Assembly: GCF_044751345.1 (NCBI RefSeq)
Contig: NZ_JBIWXY010000001.1
Coordinates: 372,001-436,000 of the forward strand
Source: Methylobacillus methanolivorans
GTDB taxonomy: Bacteria > Pseudomonadota > Gammaproteobacteria > Burkholderiales > Methylophilaceae
Direction of reading: 5' to 3'
Length of the DNA stretch: 64,000 nt
The notes under the pieces were generated by a model, which was not told the origin of the DNA, ran no database searches, and was given only the letters and a program-made list of their open reading frames with translations. The first letter of the stretch is position 1; each line of letters opens with the position of its first letter. Below, piece after piece: positions 17,195-26,713 of the stretch. Made by a program: the position numbers and the translations under genes.

Positions 17195-18133
17195 TTATTT
17201 ACGCGGTAACTGGTCGCTGGGGATGTTTTGCAAGCTGCCAAAAGTCAGTGCATATTGCCGCGTGATTTCCGCACCAAAGAAGAAAATCTGTGCAGAGTAG
17301 TAGACCCACAACAGCAGGGCGATCAAGGAGCCTGCTGCGCCAAAGCTGGATGCGACAGCACTATTGCCAAGGTAAAGGCCGATTAATGTCTTGCCCAGGC
17401 TGAACAGGATGGCGGTAAAAGCCGCGCCTACCCATACGTCTGACCACGGCAGCTTGACGTCAGGAAGCATCTTGAAAATGACGGCAAACATAGAAGTAAT
17501 CACGCCAAAACTCACCAATGCAGAAATATGCTTGAATACACCAATCGTCGTGATGAAGCGGCCGACAAAATCAGCAAAAAATTGTTCGATAAGCGCCAGG
17601 CCTGCATTCACCAGCAATGATGTCAGCAGCAGAAATGCCAATGAAATGATAATGCTGAAGGAGAGCAGGCGAGTCTTGATCAGGTTGCCGATCGCTTGCT
17701 TGCCGCCCTGTGCCTTGACCTTGGTGGTTTCCCAGACTTCATCCAGGCTGGCCTTGAGTTCGGCAAATACGGTAGTTGCACCTACAAAGAGCAGAGCGGA
17801 AGCAATCAGAGTGGCAATAATGCCAGACTTTGGATTGCTGGATTTTGCCAACATATTCTGGATGACCTGTGCACCACTTTCGCCTACCAGGTCAGAAATT
17901 TGTGCCACGATTTCGCCGTGAGCGGCGCGCTCACCAAGGAAATACCCCGCAATCGCAATCACTAGCACTAGGATGGGCGTGAGCGAAAACATGGTGTAAA
18001 AGGCGAGCGCAGCCCCCTTGCTAGTGGCGCGGTGTGAAAACCATGACAATACTGATTGCACCAACAACTGGCGCAAGCATTGAAGCCGGTGCAGGGTTTG
18101 CTGGCTTAGGCCTTGTATAAACTTGGCAATCAA
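17195..18133 (-). CDS. YihY/UPF0761 (BrkB-like) inner-membrane protein
   Basis: A 312-residue integral membrane protein with about six hydrophobic segments. The family signature S-K-G-A-A-L-A-F-Y-T-M-F-S-L-T-P is at residues 38-53. It was once called ribonuclease BN in this family, a label later withdrawn; its true role, possibly transport, is unknown. It lies immediately downstream of the copper-chaperone gene on the same strand (23-bp gap), so read-through from that small operon is likely. Confidence 0.9.
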   Translation of the reverse strand: MIAKFIQGLSQQTLHRLQCLRQLLVQSVLSWFSHRATSKGAALAFYTMFSLTPILVLVIAIAGYFLGERAAHGEIVAQISDLVGESGAQVIQNMLAKSSNPKSGIIATLIASALLFVGATTVFAELKASLDEVWETTKVKAQGGKQAIGNLIKTRLLSFSIIISLAFLLLTSLLVNAGLALIEQFFADFVGRFITTIGVFKHISALVSFGVITSMFAVIFKMLPDVKLPWSDVWVGAAFTAILFSLGKTLIGLYLGNSAVASSFGAAGSLIALLLWVYYSAQIFFFGAEITRQYALTFGSLQNIPSDQLPRK

Positions 18134-18156
18134 TCGTGCTCTCCTGGGGGGATAGT

Positions 18157-18606
18157 TTAGTGAGCGTGGTGTCCCATTTCCTGATGCGTAATATCACGTC
18201 CGTTAAACGTGATAGCCACGTTATCCTGGCTGGCCTTCTTATCCTCAAATACCAAATTCAATGGAATCGTATCCCCGGTTTTGACCGGGCTCTTGATGCC
18301 AAGCAGCATCAGGTGGAGGCCGCCGGGCTTTAACTCTACAGGGGTATTGGCCTTGAGCTCCAGTTGCTTGATCGGGCGCATCTTCATGACGCCATTCTCT
18401 ACCGTCATTTCATGCAGTTCGACCTTGTCTGCAAAGCTTGAGTTCGCCGAGACCAGAACAACATCCTTGTCAGAAACAATCCGTACATAGCCCGCAGCGA
18501 CTTTTTGCCCTGGCGCAGTAGTGCGCACCCATGGCTCCACAACAGTAATTTCTGCCTGTACTTGCAAGCTGCAAAGCAATAGCAGGCCTGACCAGATGTA
18601 TTTCAT
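18157..18606 (-). CDS. Periplasmic copper chaperone PCu(A)C
   Basis: A 149-residue periplasmic copper-binding protein that delivers Cu(I) to cytochrome oxidase maturation. The signal peptide is residues 1-18. The family pattern H-x-M, a long spacer, then H-x-M is visible: L-H-E-M-T near 70 and H-L-M near 106, with M-K-M between. The C-terminus M-G-H-H-A-H adds further metal ligands. Its ATG overlaps the stop of the upstream gene by one base (TAATG), so translation is coupled. Confidence 0.9.
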   Translation of the reverse strand: MKYIWSGLLLLCSLQVQAEITVVEPWVRTTAPGQKVAAGYVRIVSDKDVVLVSANSSFADKVELHEMTVENGVMKMRPIKQLELKANTPVELKPGGLHLMLLGIKSPVKTGDTIPLNLVFEDKKASQDNVAITFNGRDITHQEMGHHAH

Positions 18607-18902
18607 TATTGTGCTCCTGTCATAGACGATTCAAAGTTGGCATTGATGCTGGGAAGCCCGTAAGTCCATGGGCCGATCAAGGATGCTTGCGAGATCAATT
18701 GGTGGGAAAGTGCTACGCAGGCAGCGCAGGGGCTAGTATTGGTGCGGGTATTGTCGATTACCGAACACACCTCACCAAAAAAATCCTGATCTCCCGGGTT
18801 GTCACCCATGGTGGCAGTTTGCAGCAACAACCAGCAGCCCAACCCGAATAGCAGGAAAAAAGCACTGAGTCCGCCTACCAGCTTTAATTGATCAAATTCC
18901 AT
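18606..18902 (-). CDS. Small single-span membrane protein coupled to PCu(A)C
   Basis: A 98-residue protein of unknown family. Residues 8-30 form one hydrophobic segment, followed by a hydrophilic, presumably periplasmic, tail with three cysteines, two of them as C-A-A-C near residue 60. Its stop codon overlaps the start of the copper-chaperone gene by one base. The coupling and the cysteine motif hint at a role in copper handling or heme-copper oxidase assembly, but there is no recognised homology. Confidence 0.65.
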   Translation of the reverse strand: MEFDQLKLVGGLSAFFLLFGLGCWLLLQTATMGDNPGDQDFFGEVCSVIDNTRTNTSPCAACVALSHQLISQASLIGPWTYGLPSINANFESSMTGAQ

Positions 18903-19093
18903 CCTGCTATCTTAGCATGCGCCGCAATGCTCGCCTGCCTTACGCTATAGGAACCAGGGCTGGTCAGCTAGAGTTCGCCCTGCCTAGGTATGCGGGATGG
19001 GGTGCATGGGTATTCAGCGCAGGCAAAAATAGCAGTGATGCTCTGCTGATGCGCGAAGGCAAGGAGTAGCCATGCTAAAATCCATCCCTATCT

Positions 19094-22000
19094 ATGAGTA
19101 CTTCTAATCCCGTTTCAGAGCGCCAGTTGTTGCAACGTCTCAAGGCGCAAATTCCCGAGTGCATGTTGCAAGATCAGTTTGTGTTCAGGCGTCGCTTGCA
19201 GCAGCTGGATGCCATGGTGGCGCAACAAAAGCCCATCGACCACTCTCTGGCCGAAGTTGCCATGAAAATTCAGGCTTCGGTTAACCGGCTCAAACTGAGG
19301 CAAGAGCAGTTGCCCAAGCCCGAATATCCATTAGAGTTACCCGTCAGTGGGCGCAAGGATGAAATTGCGCAAGCGATTGCCAAGCATCAGGTGGTGATTG
19401 TCAGCGGTGAGACTGGGTCTGGTAAGACCACGCAGTTGCCGAAAATCTGCCTGGAACTGGGTCGTGGTGTAGCAGGCTTAATCGGGCATACCCAACCTCG
19501 GCGAATTGCTGCACGTTCGGTGGCTTCGCGCATTGCGCAGGAGTTGAAGTCTCCGCTGGGCGAGGCGGTGGGTTACAAGGTGCGTTTTAACGACCGCCTG
19601 TCGGAATCCAGTTATATCAAGCTGATGACAGACGGTATCTTGTTGGCGGAAACGCAGGGCGACCGCTTTCTCAACGCCTACGACACCATCATCATCGATG
19701 AAGCGCACGAGCGTAGCCTGAATATCGATTTCCTGCTTGGCTATCTCAAACAATTATTGCCGCGCAGGCCAGACCTTAAAGTCATCGTGACGTCTGCGAC
19801 GATTGATGCCGAGCGTTTTTCCCAGCATTTCAATGGCGCGCCAGTGATTGAGGTTTCTGGACGAACTTATCCGGTGGAAATCCGTTACCGTCCCTTGGGT
19901 AGTCGCCGGATGGTGATTGCGCCGCCCAAGCCCGTTGCAGCGCCTGTGCCGGTAGTCAAGGTGCAGGAAGATGCAGCGCAAGACGATATCCTGGATATTG
20001 GCATCAAGCGTAAGACGTTCAACATTGACTCCTCTATCCAGCTCGATAACGATGAGGATGTGGAGTTGCTGGGCCAGGACATCATGGGCATTCAGCGCAA
20101 GCCGCGTGCAGAGGCCAAGTGGCTGGAAGAAGATGATGCCGAAGAGGCCATGGAAGAGGCGATCCTTGATTCCGTGGAGCAGCTTTCCCGCTTGGGTGGC
20201 GGCGATATTCTGGTGTTCCTGCCGGGGGAGCGCGAGATTCGTGACACGGCAGATTACCTCAACAAGCACCTGCGCCATGTGGAGATATTACCCTTATTCG
20301 CACGCTTGTCGATAGAAGACCAGCAGAAAGTATTCCGCTCCAGTGGCGGGCGACGCGTGGTGTTGGCCACCAATGTGGCAGAAACTTCGCTGACCGTGCC
20401 TGGCATCAAGTACGTGATAGACACCGGCTTGGCGCGAGTTAATCGCTATAGCGCCCGGGCCAAGGTCGAGCAGTTGCAGATTGAGAAAATCTCCCAGGCG
20501 GCGGCGCGGCAGCGTGCAGGCCGTTGTGGCCGGGTTTCCAATGGTATTTGTATCCGGCTTTATGACGAGGCGGATTTTAATAATCGCCCTGAGTTTACCG
20601 ACCCTGAAATCCTGCGCTCATCGCTGGCCGCGGTTATTTTGCGTATGGCGGCGCTCAAGCTGGGCCAGGTGCAGGAGTTTCCATTTATTGAGGCGCCTAG
20701 CTCGCGCTTGATCGCCGATGGCTACCAACTCTTGCAGGAGTTGGGCGCGGTGGATGCGGAACAGAATATTACTGAGACAGGTCGCCAATTGGCGCGCTTG
20801 CCGCTGGACCCGCGCGTTTCGCGCATGATCCTGGAAGCAAAGAAGCAGGGGTGTGTAAAGGAAATCCTCATCATTGCCAGTGCATTGGCGATCCAGGATC
20901 CGCGCGAGCGGCCAATGGATAAGCGTGAAGCCGCCGATCAGGCGCATGCCAAGTTCAATGTCGAGCATTCCGATTTTCTCGGCTTCATCAAGCTGTGGGA
21001 ATGGTACGAGGAGGCGTTCAAGAGCAAGAAATCCAACAAGGATTTGCTCAATAAATGCCACAGCAATTTCCTTTCATTCCTGCGGCTTAAGGAATGGCGC
21101 GAGCTTTATCAGCAACTGAAAGAGATTGCTGATGAGCTTGAGCTAAAACTGAATATAGAGCCTGCTTCTTATGAGCAGGTGCACCGTGCCTTGTTGGCGG
21201 GCTTGCTGGGCAATATCGGCTTCAAGGATGGTGAGGCAGACAATTATCTTGGTGCGCGTGGCATACGCTTTCATGTCGCGCCAGGTTCCACACTGAAGAA
21301 GGCCAGGCCGAAATGGGTGATGGCAGCCGAGTTGATGGAAACCACCAAGCTCTACGCCCGTTGCGTCGCGCGAATTGAGCCGGATTGGATAGAGCCATTG
21401 GCGCGCGGCCTGACGCAAAGTCATTACAGCGATCCGCGTTGGGATCGCAAGCCTGCGCAAGTCGTGGCGTGGGAGCGTGTCAGTCTCTACGGCCTGACTG
21501 TGGTGCCGCGCCGCCGCGTGCATTATGGGCCTATTCATCCGCAGGAAGCGCGCGAGATATTTATCCGCGAGGCGCTGGCGAATATGGAGTTCGATACGCG
21601 TGCGCCATTCTTCGCGGCTAATCGTCGCCTGATCGCCGAAATTGAAGAGCTGGAGCACAAGGCGCGTCGGCAGGATGTACTGGTGGACGAGCACACCTTG
21701 TTTGCCTTTTACGATGGCGTGGTGCCCGAGGGGATTGTGAATGGTGCTGGTTTCGAGAAGTGGCGCGAGGATGCAGAAAAAACTAGCCCCAAGCTGCTAT
21801 ACCTCACGCGTGAACACTTGATGCGTCACGGCGCTGCAGGCATTACCGAGGTGCAGTTCCCGGAAAGCCTGGCACTGGATGGCGTCACTTTGTCGTTGAA
21901 ATATCGCTTCGAGCCAGGCCATGCACTGGATGGCGTCACGGCGACCGTGCCACTGGCATTGCTTAACCAGTTAAATCCGGTTGAGGCAGAGTGGCTGGTA

Positions 22001-23218
22001 CCCGGCATGATCCGCGAAAAAGTCACGGCGCTGATCAAGGCGTTGCCCAAGACATTGCGCCGTGTTTGTGTGCCGGTGCCTGATTTCGTCACTGGCTTCC
22101 TGGAGGCTGCACCATCCAGGCAAGGACCATTGCTGCCCGCGATGGCTAGCTTCATTCAGCAGCGCACTGGGCTTAAACTCAGCGCCAGTGAGTGGGAGGC
22201 CAACGCGCTGGATGCACATCTATATATGAATTTCCGTGTGGTGGACGAGAAAAACCGCGAACTGGGTAGTGGGCGAGATTGGCACGCCCTTAAAGCCCAG
22301 CTTGGCCAGGCCGCACAGTTAACCTTCCGTAGCAGTTCACCCAGCATCGAGAAATCTGGCCTCAAGCAGTGGGATTTTGGCGATTTGCCACCGACCTTGA
22401 GTTTTAGCCGCGATGGCCGCCAATTGACCGGCTATCCGGCGTTGGAAGACAACAGCGATAGCGTTGCCATCAAGCTGTTTGATACTGAGCTGGCGGCACA
22501 GATATCTCACCGGGCCGGTGTGCGCCGCCTGATGCGTTTTGAGCTCAAGGAGCAAATGAAGCAACTGGAAAAAGGCCTGCCCGGCTTCAACCAATATGCC
22601 TTGCAATTGCGCAACATCATGAACCCCGATGAACTGCGCGAGGATATGCTCATTGCGATCAGCGATCGCGCCTTTATTGGCGAAGATGCCTTGCCGCGCA
22701 ACAACCAGGATTTCATGGCGCTCAAGACCCGTGCACGGACTAGGCTACCAGCCGTAGTGGACGGGGCAGGGCGGCTCGCTACGGCGATTGCCGTCGAATA
22801 CACCCAGCTCGCACAAAAGTTGAACGCTGCACCAGCCAACCTGTCCAGAATCAAGAAGGAGCTGGAGGGCCAGCTTGCGCGCCTGCTGCCCAAGCGTTTT
22901 TTTAGCGCTACGCCATGGGAAACCCTGCAACATTTGCCGCGCTACATCAAGGCAATGCGTTTGCGCCTGGAGAAGTATCCCGGCAGTGTCGAACGCGACA
23001 CCCGTAGTGGGCAGGCCGTGCAGCAGGTTTGGGATCGCTGGGAGGCGCGCCTGCAAAGCTTGCGTAAGGCGAATCATGAAGTGCCGCCAGCTTTGCTGGA
23101 TTATCGATGGCTAATTGAAGAGTTGCGCGTGTCCTTGTTTGCCCAGGAGCTGAAAACGCCCTTTCCGGTATCGGTCAAACGCCTGGATAAAACCTGGGAA
23201 GATGTGGTCCGTAGTTAA
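19094..23218 (+). CDS. hrpA: ATP-dependent RNA helicase HrpA
   Basis: DEAH-box helicase of 1374 residues, linked in E. coli to mRNA processing and rescue of stalled ribosomes. Walker A G-E-T-G-S-G-K-T lies near residue 104. D-E-A-H is in I-I-D-E-A-H-E-R near 201 and S-A-T near 235. Motif VI Q-R-A-G-R-C-G-R is near 471. The helicase-associated, OB-fold and DUF3418 C-terminal regions follow. An unusual acidic linker of about 80 residues (roughly 269-350) interrupts the usual short join between the RecA lobes. No Shine-Dalgarno sequence is evident before the ATG. Confidence 0.95.
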   Translation: MSTSNPVSERQLLQRLKAQIPECMLQDQFVFRRRLQQLDAMVAQQKPIDHSLAEVAMKIQASVNRLKLRQEQLPKPEYPLELPVSGRKDEIAQAIAKHQVVIVSGETGSGKTTQLPKICLELGRGVAGLIGHTQPRRIAARSVASRIAQELKSPLGEAVGYKVRFNDRLSESSYIKLMTDGILLAETQGDRFLNAYDTIIIDEAHERSLNIDFLLGYLKQLLPRRPDLKVIVTSATIDAERFSQHFNGAPVIEVSGRTYPVEIRYRPLGSRRMVIAPPKPVAAPVPVVKVQEDAAQDDILDIGIKRKTFNIDSSIQLDNDEDVELLGQDIMGIQRKPRAEAKWLEEDDAEEAMEEAILDSVEQLSRLGGGDILVFLPGEREIRDTADYLNKHLRHVEILPLFARLSIEDQQKVFRSSGGRRVVLATNVAETSLTVPGIKYVIDTGLARVNRYSARAKVEQLQIEKISQAAARQRAGRCGRVSNGICIRLYDEADFNNRPEFTDPEILRSSLAAVILRMAALKLGQVQEFPFIEAPSSRLIADGYQLLQELGAVDAEQNITETGRQLARLPLDPRVSRMILEAKKQGCVKEILIIASALAIQDPRERPMDKREAADQAHAKFNVEHSDFLGFIKLWEWYEEAFKSKKSNKDLLNKCHSNFLSFLRLKEWRELYQQLKEIADELELKLNIEPASYEQVHRALLAGLLGNIGFKDGEADNYLGARGIRFHVAPGSTLKKARPKWVMAAELMETTKLYARCVARIEPDWIEPLARGLTQSHYSDPRWDRKPAQVVAWERVSLYGLTVVPRRRVHYGPIHPQEAREIFIREALANMEFDTRAPFFAANRRLIAEIEELEHKARRQDVLVDEHTLFAFYDGVVPEGIVNGAGFEKWREDAEKTSPKLLYLTREHLMRHGAAGITEVQFPESLALDGVTLSLKYRFEPGHALDGVTATVPLALLNQLNPVEAEWLVPGMIREKVTALIKALPKTLRRVCVPVPDFVTGFLEAAPSRQGPLLPAMASFIQQRTGLKLSASEWEANALDAHLYMNFRVVDEKNRELGSGRDWHALKAQLGQAAQLTFRSSSPSIEKSGLKQWDFGDLPPTLSFSRDGRQLTGYPALEDNSDSVAIKLFDTELAAQISHRAGVRRLMRFELKEQMKQLEKGLPGFNQYALQLRNIMNPDELREDMLIAISDRAFIGEDALPRNNQDFMALKTRARTRLPAVVDGAGRLATAIAVEYTQLAQKLNAAPANLSRIKKELEGQLARLLPKRFFSATPWETLQHLPRYIKAMRLRLEKYPGSVERDTRSGQAVQQVWDRWEARLQSLRKANHEVPPALLDYRWLIEELRVSLFAQELKTPFPVSVKRLDKTWEDVVRS

Positions 23219-23283
23219 TATTGATCATAAATGGACGAGGCATCAGCACAAGCCTGGTGGCAAGCCATGAATGGAGAAGAGTT

Positions 23284-24540
23284 TTGTTGAAATTACATCG
23301 TTCAGTAGCGAGTTTTTTGGCTGTTGGCCTGATGTGCGGGGCGCTTGCTACTCATGCCGATGAACCAGGGTTTGATGCGTGGTTGCAGGATTTCTACCGT
23401 GATGCGCAGACGCAGGGTATTTCTGCGCAGAGTCTACAAGCGGCCCTGTCCGATGCTCGCCCTATAGACCGTATTATTGAGCTGGATCAATCACAGCCAG
23501 AGTTTGTGCAGACTTTTCTGACTTATCTCAACCGCCGCGTAACGGCGAAGCAGATTGCTCGTGGCCAGGCATTGTTGCAGGAGCAAGGGCCTTTGTTACA
23601 GGCCGTGGAGCAGAAGTATGGCGTGCCGGCTGCGGTTTTGGTGTCGTTCTGGGGGCTGGAGACCAATTACGGACAAACCCTGGGTAACTTTTCCACCCCA
23701 CAAGCATTGGCCACACTGGCTTATGAAGGCCGCCGCCATGCCTTTTTTCGTAGCCAGTTGCTGGATGCCTTGCGCATCCTTGATGCCGGGCATATTGCTG
23801 CGAGTAGCATGGTGGGCTCCTGGGCTGGAGCGGTTGGGCACATGCAGTTTATGCCTTCGACGTTTCTTGCTTATGCCGAGGATGGCGACGGTGATGGCAA
23901 GATCAATGTCTGGCAATCCATTCCCGATGCCATGTATTCCGCCGGGCGTTACTTGAATGCCATTGGCTGGAAACGTGATGAGGCGATTGCCGTTGAGGTG
24001 AGCCTGCCGAAGGGGTTTGATTGGCAGCAAGCCGTGATTAGCCAGAAACGCACGGTCGCTGCGTGGCAGGCGATGGGAGTACAGGCGATTGGACAAGGGC
24101 TACCATCGGCAGACCGCAATGCGGCGATTATTTTGCCGCAAGGCTGGCGTGGCCCTGCATTCATGGTGTTCGACAACTTCAATGCTGTCATGCAATGGAA
24201 CCGATCAACCAGCTACGCCTTGACCGTGGCTCACCTTGCCAGCCGTTTACAGGGAGGCAAGGCATTGAGTGGTGGGCTCGAGGCAGAGCAGGAGCCAGTC
24301 AGCATTGATGCGATCAAGCGCTTGCAGCGACAGCTGACAGAGCTGGGCTTTGATACGCGTGGCAGCGATGGATTACCCGGCCCCAATACCCAGGCTGCCA
24401 TTCGGGTGTACCAGCAGACGCACGCTTTACCAGCTGATGGTTATGCCTCACCAAGCCTGATGCAGCATGTGGCCACCACGTTGGCTGCACAAACCGTCGA
24501 TACCGAGCTGATACCCGGTTTCCCCGGCACTCAGCCATGA
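23284..24540 (+). CDS. Lytic murein transglycosylase (MltB family) with peptidoglycan-binding domain
   Basis: Periplasmic enzyme of about 418 residues that cleaves peptidoglycan glycan strands to 1,6-anhydromuropeptides. A signal peptide precedes D-E-P-G-F. The catalytic glutamate lies in F-W-G-L-E-T-N-Y-G, and the fold motif G-A-V-G-H-M-Q-F-M-P-S-T is intact. A C-terminal PG_binding_1 domain occupies about the last 75 residues. The start is a TTG at 23284 (or 23287) because GGAGAAGAG lies immediately upstream and the signal peptide then begins correctly; the longer reading frame from 23221 adds a non-signal-like stretch. Confidence 0.9.
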   Translation: MLKLHRSVASFLAVGLMCGALATHADEPGFDAWLQDFYRDAQTQGISAQSLQAALSDARPIDRIIELDQSQPEFVQTFLTYLNRRVTAKQIARGQALLQEQGPLLQAVEQKYGVPAAVLVSFWGLETNYGQTLGNFSTPQALATLAYEGRRHAFFRSQLLDALRILDAGHIAASSMVGSWAGAVGHMQFMPSTFLAYAEDGDGDGKINVWQSIPDAMYSAGRYLNAIGWKRDEAIAVEVSLPKGFDWQQAVISQKRTVAAWQAMGVQAIGQGLPSADRNAAIILPQGWRGPAFMVFDNFNAVMQWNRSTSYALTVAHLASRLQGGKALSGGLEAEQEPVSIDAIKRLQRQLTELGFDTRGSDGLPGPNTQAAIRVYQQTHALPADGYASPSLMQHVATTLAAQTVDTELIPGFPGTQP

Positions 24541-24595
24541 GCGTGGCGGGTGATCTTGATGCAACATGAATTAACTGTTTAAAGGAGAAATGCAC

Positions 24596-25621
24596 ATGAG
24601 TGAGCAACGTAAGCTACGCTGGGGCATATTGGGCGCAGCGCGCGTCAATGAGCGCCTGCTGCCTGCCATTGTCGATGCTGCCAATGCTGAGCTGGTGGCG
24701 ATAGGCAGCCGCCGTGCAGGAGCAGCTGCAGCAACGCTTGCAAAGCATGCGCCAGGGACGGCGGGCGTTAATCTTTATGATGATGCCGAAGCCTTGCTGA
24801 ATGACGCGCGTGTTGAGGCAGTTTACCTGCCCATGTCCAACCATGAGCATACGGAATGGGCATTGAAGGCGATTGCCAAAGGCAAGCATGTGCTGATCGA
24901 AAAGCCCTTGGCGTTGACTGTGGCTGATGTCGATGCGATTACCAGCGCAGCAAAGCAACAAGGCGTGACAGTGATGGAAGGCTTTATGTATGCTTTTCAC
25001 CCGCAGTTCGCACGCGTGCAAGCGTTACTGCGCTCTGGCGTGATTGGCGAGGTGAAGTTCGTGCGCGCCAGCTATTCTTTCCTCATGAAGCCCGCACGGC
25101 TTTATCGCCTGGAACGTAATGTCGATGGCGGCGGCGGGGCGATGTGGGATATTGGCCCTTATGCCATCCACTCATTGCGCAGTTGTTTCGGTACCGAGCC
25201 TGAAAGTGTGGTGACGATTGCCAAATATACGGATAGCGGGGCAGATATTGCGACTAGCGGCGTATTCGATTTTGGCGATGGTAAGCACGGGCATTTTGAC
25301 ATCAGTTTCGAGACTTCACGTCGCTCGGAATATCAAGTCACAGGCAGCAAGGGCGGCCTCAAGTGCCATACCGTGTGGCAGCAGGCGGGCGATGTGCCGG
25401 TGATCACCTGGTGGACAGAGGATGGCCACTTCTGGGAAGAGCGTTTGCCTGTGAGTAATCATTTTGTCGCTGAAATCGAGCATTTCAGCGATTGCGTATT
25501 GAACGGCAAGCCGCCATTCCTCAGCCTGGAAGATGCACATGGCAATTGCCAGGCGATTGTCGCTGCCATGCAGTCTGCAGCTGAGGGGCGTAAAGTCTAT
25601 TTGCCGGGTTCAGCACATTAG
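24596..25621 (+). CDS. Gfo/Idh/MocA family NAD(P)-dependent oxidoreductase
   Basis: A 341-residue dehydrogenase. The N-terminal Rossmann motif is W-G-I-L-G-A-A-R near residues 10-17. The family signature E-K-P-L-A-L-T near 101-107 carries the catalytic lysine. The C-terminal alpha/beta domain is complete, with G-G-G-G-A-M-W-D-I-G-P-Y typical of sugar dehydrogenases of this group. GGAG lies eight bases before the ATG at 24596; the ATG at 24590 is too close to it. The substrate, probably a sugar or cyclic polyol derivative, cannot be fixed from sequence. Confidence 0.88.
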   Translation: MSEQRKLRWGILGAARVNERLLPAIVDAANAELVAIGSRRAGAAAATLAKHAPGTAGVNLYDDAEALLNDARVEAVYLPMSNHEHTEWALKAIAKGKHVLIEKPLALTVADVDAITSAAKQQGVTVMEGFMYAFHPQFARVQALLRSGVIGEVKFVRASYSFLMKPARLYRLERNVDGGGGAMWDIGPYAIHSLRSCFGTEPESVVTIAKYTDSGADIATSGVFDFGDGKHGHFDISFETSRRSEYQVTGSKGGLKCHTVWQQAGDVPVITWWTEDGHFWEERLPVSNHFVAEIEHFSDCVLNGKPPFLSLEDAHGNCQAIVAAMQSAAEGRKVYLPGSAH

Positions 25622-25629
25622 CGTTGCAA

Positions 25630-26019
25630 TCAATGCTGGTGGTGATCTAACTGCTTGATGCTGCCGCTCATGGTGTAAAACTCCAGCTTGGGTGTGGTGT
25701 AGTTGGAGTGCGATACTCCCTGCTGGAAATCATCTAGATGTGTCACGGTGCCACCATCTTTTTCCTGCCAATAGATCAGGTAAGCGCCAGGCCTGATCTC
25801 GCGGTATTGATAGTTGACCTCTCCCGTTAAGCCCTTGAGCGGGCCTTCGGTCACAACAAAGCGTATGGTATCGGTGGAGATGAAGCTATCTTGTGCAGCA
25901 AAACCATCGTACTGGAATAGATAGGTGTGGCCGACGAAGGGCGGGGTGTCAGCCGCCCAGCTTGCGCTGGCAGTCAGTAATGCTGCTAATGTGGCCAGCC
26001 TTTTAATCTTGATCATCAT
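25630..26019 (-). CDS. Exported MoaF/lipocalin-like small protein
   Basis: A 129-residue protein with a signal peptide (cleavage near S-W-A-A-D). The mature part is a short beta barrel by composition. The pattern Y-Q-Y-R-E-I-R-P-G-A-Y-L-I-Y-W-Q-E resembles MoaF-like and related small lipocalin folds. The assignment is tentative and is not evidence for a role in molybdenum cofactor synthesis. It ends in H-H-Q-H. It is the last gene of a three-gene operon, four bases after the DsbA-like gene. Confidence 0.7.
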   Translation of the reverse strand: MMIKIKRLATLAALLTASASWAADTPPFVGHTYLFQYDGFAAQDSFISTDTIRFVVTEGPLKGLTGEVNYQYREIRPGAYLIYWQEKDGGTVTHLDDFQQGVSHSNYTTPKLEFYTMSGSIKQLDHHQH

Positions 26020-26023
26020 AAAA

Positions 26024-26713
26024 TCAGTCTTTCGTGGTGGTGAAATGGGGTGCTATTTGTGCGGCGATGAAAGCGCTCCACGAGGCTGGTTGGCCCAAAT
26101 GGTGACTGGCGTTCAGCACTTGCAGGGCTTGGCCCGGTTGTTCGAGCACGAAACTAGGAAAGCCATTGCCGCCTACCTGCGCCAATAATTCGCGGCTTTG
26201 CTGAATATGTTGTGCCGCAGCGGCTGGGCTAAGCTCGGCAAAGCGCTGCGCAAACTTTGTTGCATCCAGGCCTAGTTCTGTAGCCAGCGCAATCAACACC
26301 TGCTGTTCTGCCACTTTCATGCCATGTTGATAATGTGCGGCTTGTATCTTCTCAAGCATGAGCAGCCCTAGGCCTTGCAGGGATTGTGCGCATAACACGG
26401 CAGTAATAGGCGGTGTCGAGTCCAGTATGACGCTGCCATCTTCCAGCAAGCCTTGGAAATAAGCCTCGCCGAATATTTGTCCGCTTAAGGCCGCAATGCG
26501 CTTATCGTGTGGAAGCACATAATCACGCCAGGCTGCTGACATCTGGCGACGGTTATGGTCGCTCAACATGCCGCCACCGTGCAGGCTGAGCAGCAATCCA
26601 GGAGTCTGGCTTGCTGCTTGCGCCAATGGCGCAGCAGCGTAACACCAGCCGCACAAAGGGTCATAGATGTAGTGCAGCGTGGCGACTGGTGGCGTACTTA
26701 TTCCGCTGGCCAT
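26024..26713 (-). CDS. DsbA-family (FrnE-like) thiol oxidoreductase
   Basis: A 229-residue thioredoxin-fold protein with an inserted helical domain. The active site is C-G-W-C at residues 21-24 within Y-D-P-L-C-G-W-C-Y, characteristic of the FrnE/2-hydroxychromene-isomerase-like branch rather than classical DsbA. There is no signal peptide, so it is probably cytosolic. The cis-proline region G-N-G-F-P-S-F is near 180. Its start overlaps the end of the MBL-fold gene by 16 bases, implying coupled translation. Confidence 0.88.
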   Translation of the reverse strand: MASGISTPPVATLHYIYDPLCGWCYAAAPLAQAASQTPGLLLSLHGGGMLSDHNRRQMSAAWRDYVLPHDKRIAALSGQIFGEAYFQGLLEDGSVILDSTPPITAVLCAQSLQGLGLLMLEKIQAAHYQHGMKVAEQQVLIALATELGLDATKFAQRFAELSPAAAAQHIQQSRELLAQVGGNGFPSFVLEQPGQALQVLNASHHLGQPASWSAFIAAQIAPHFTTTKD

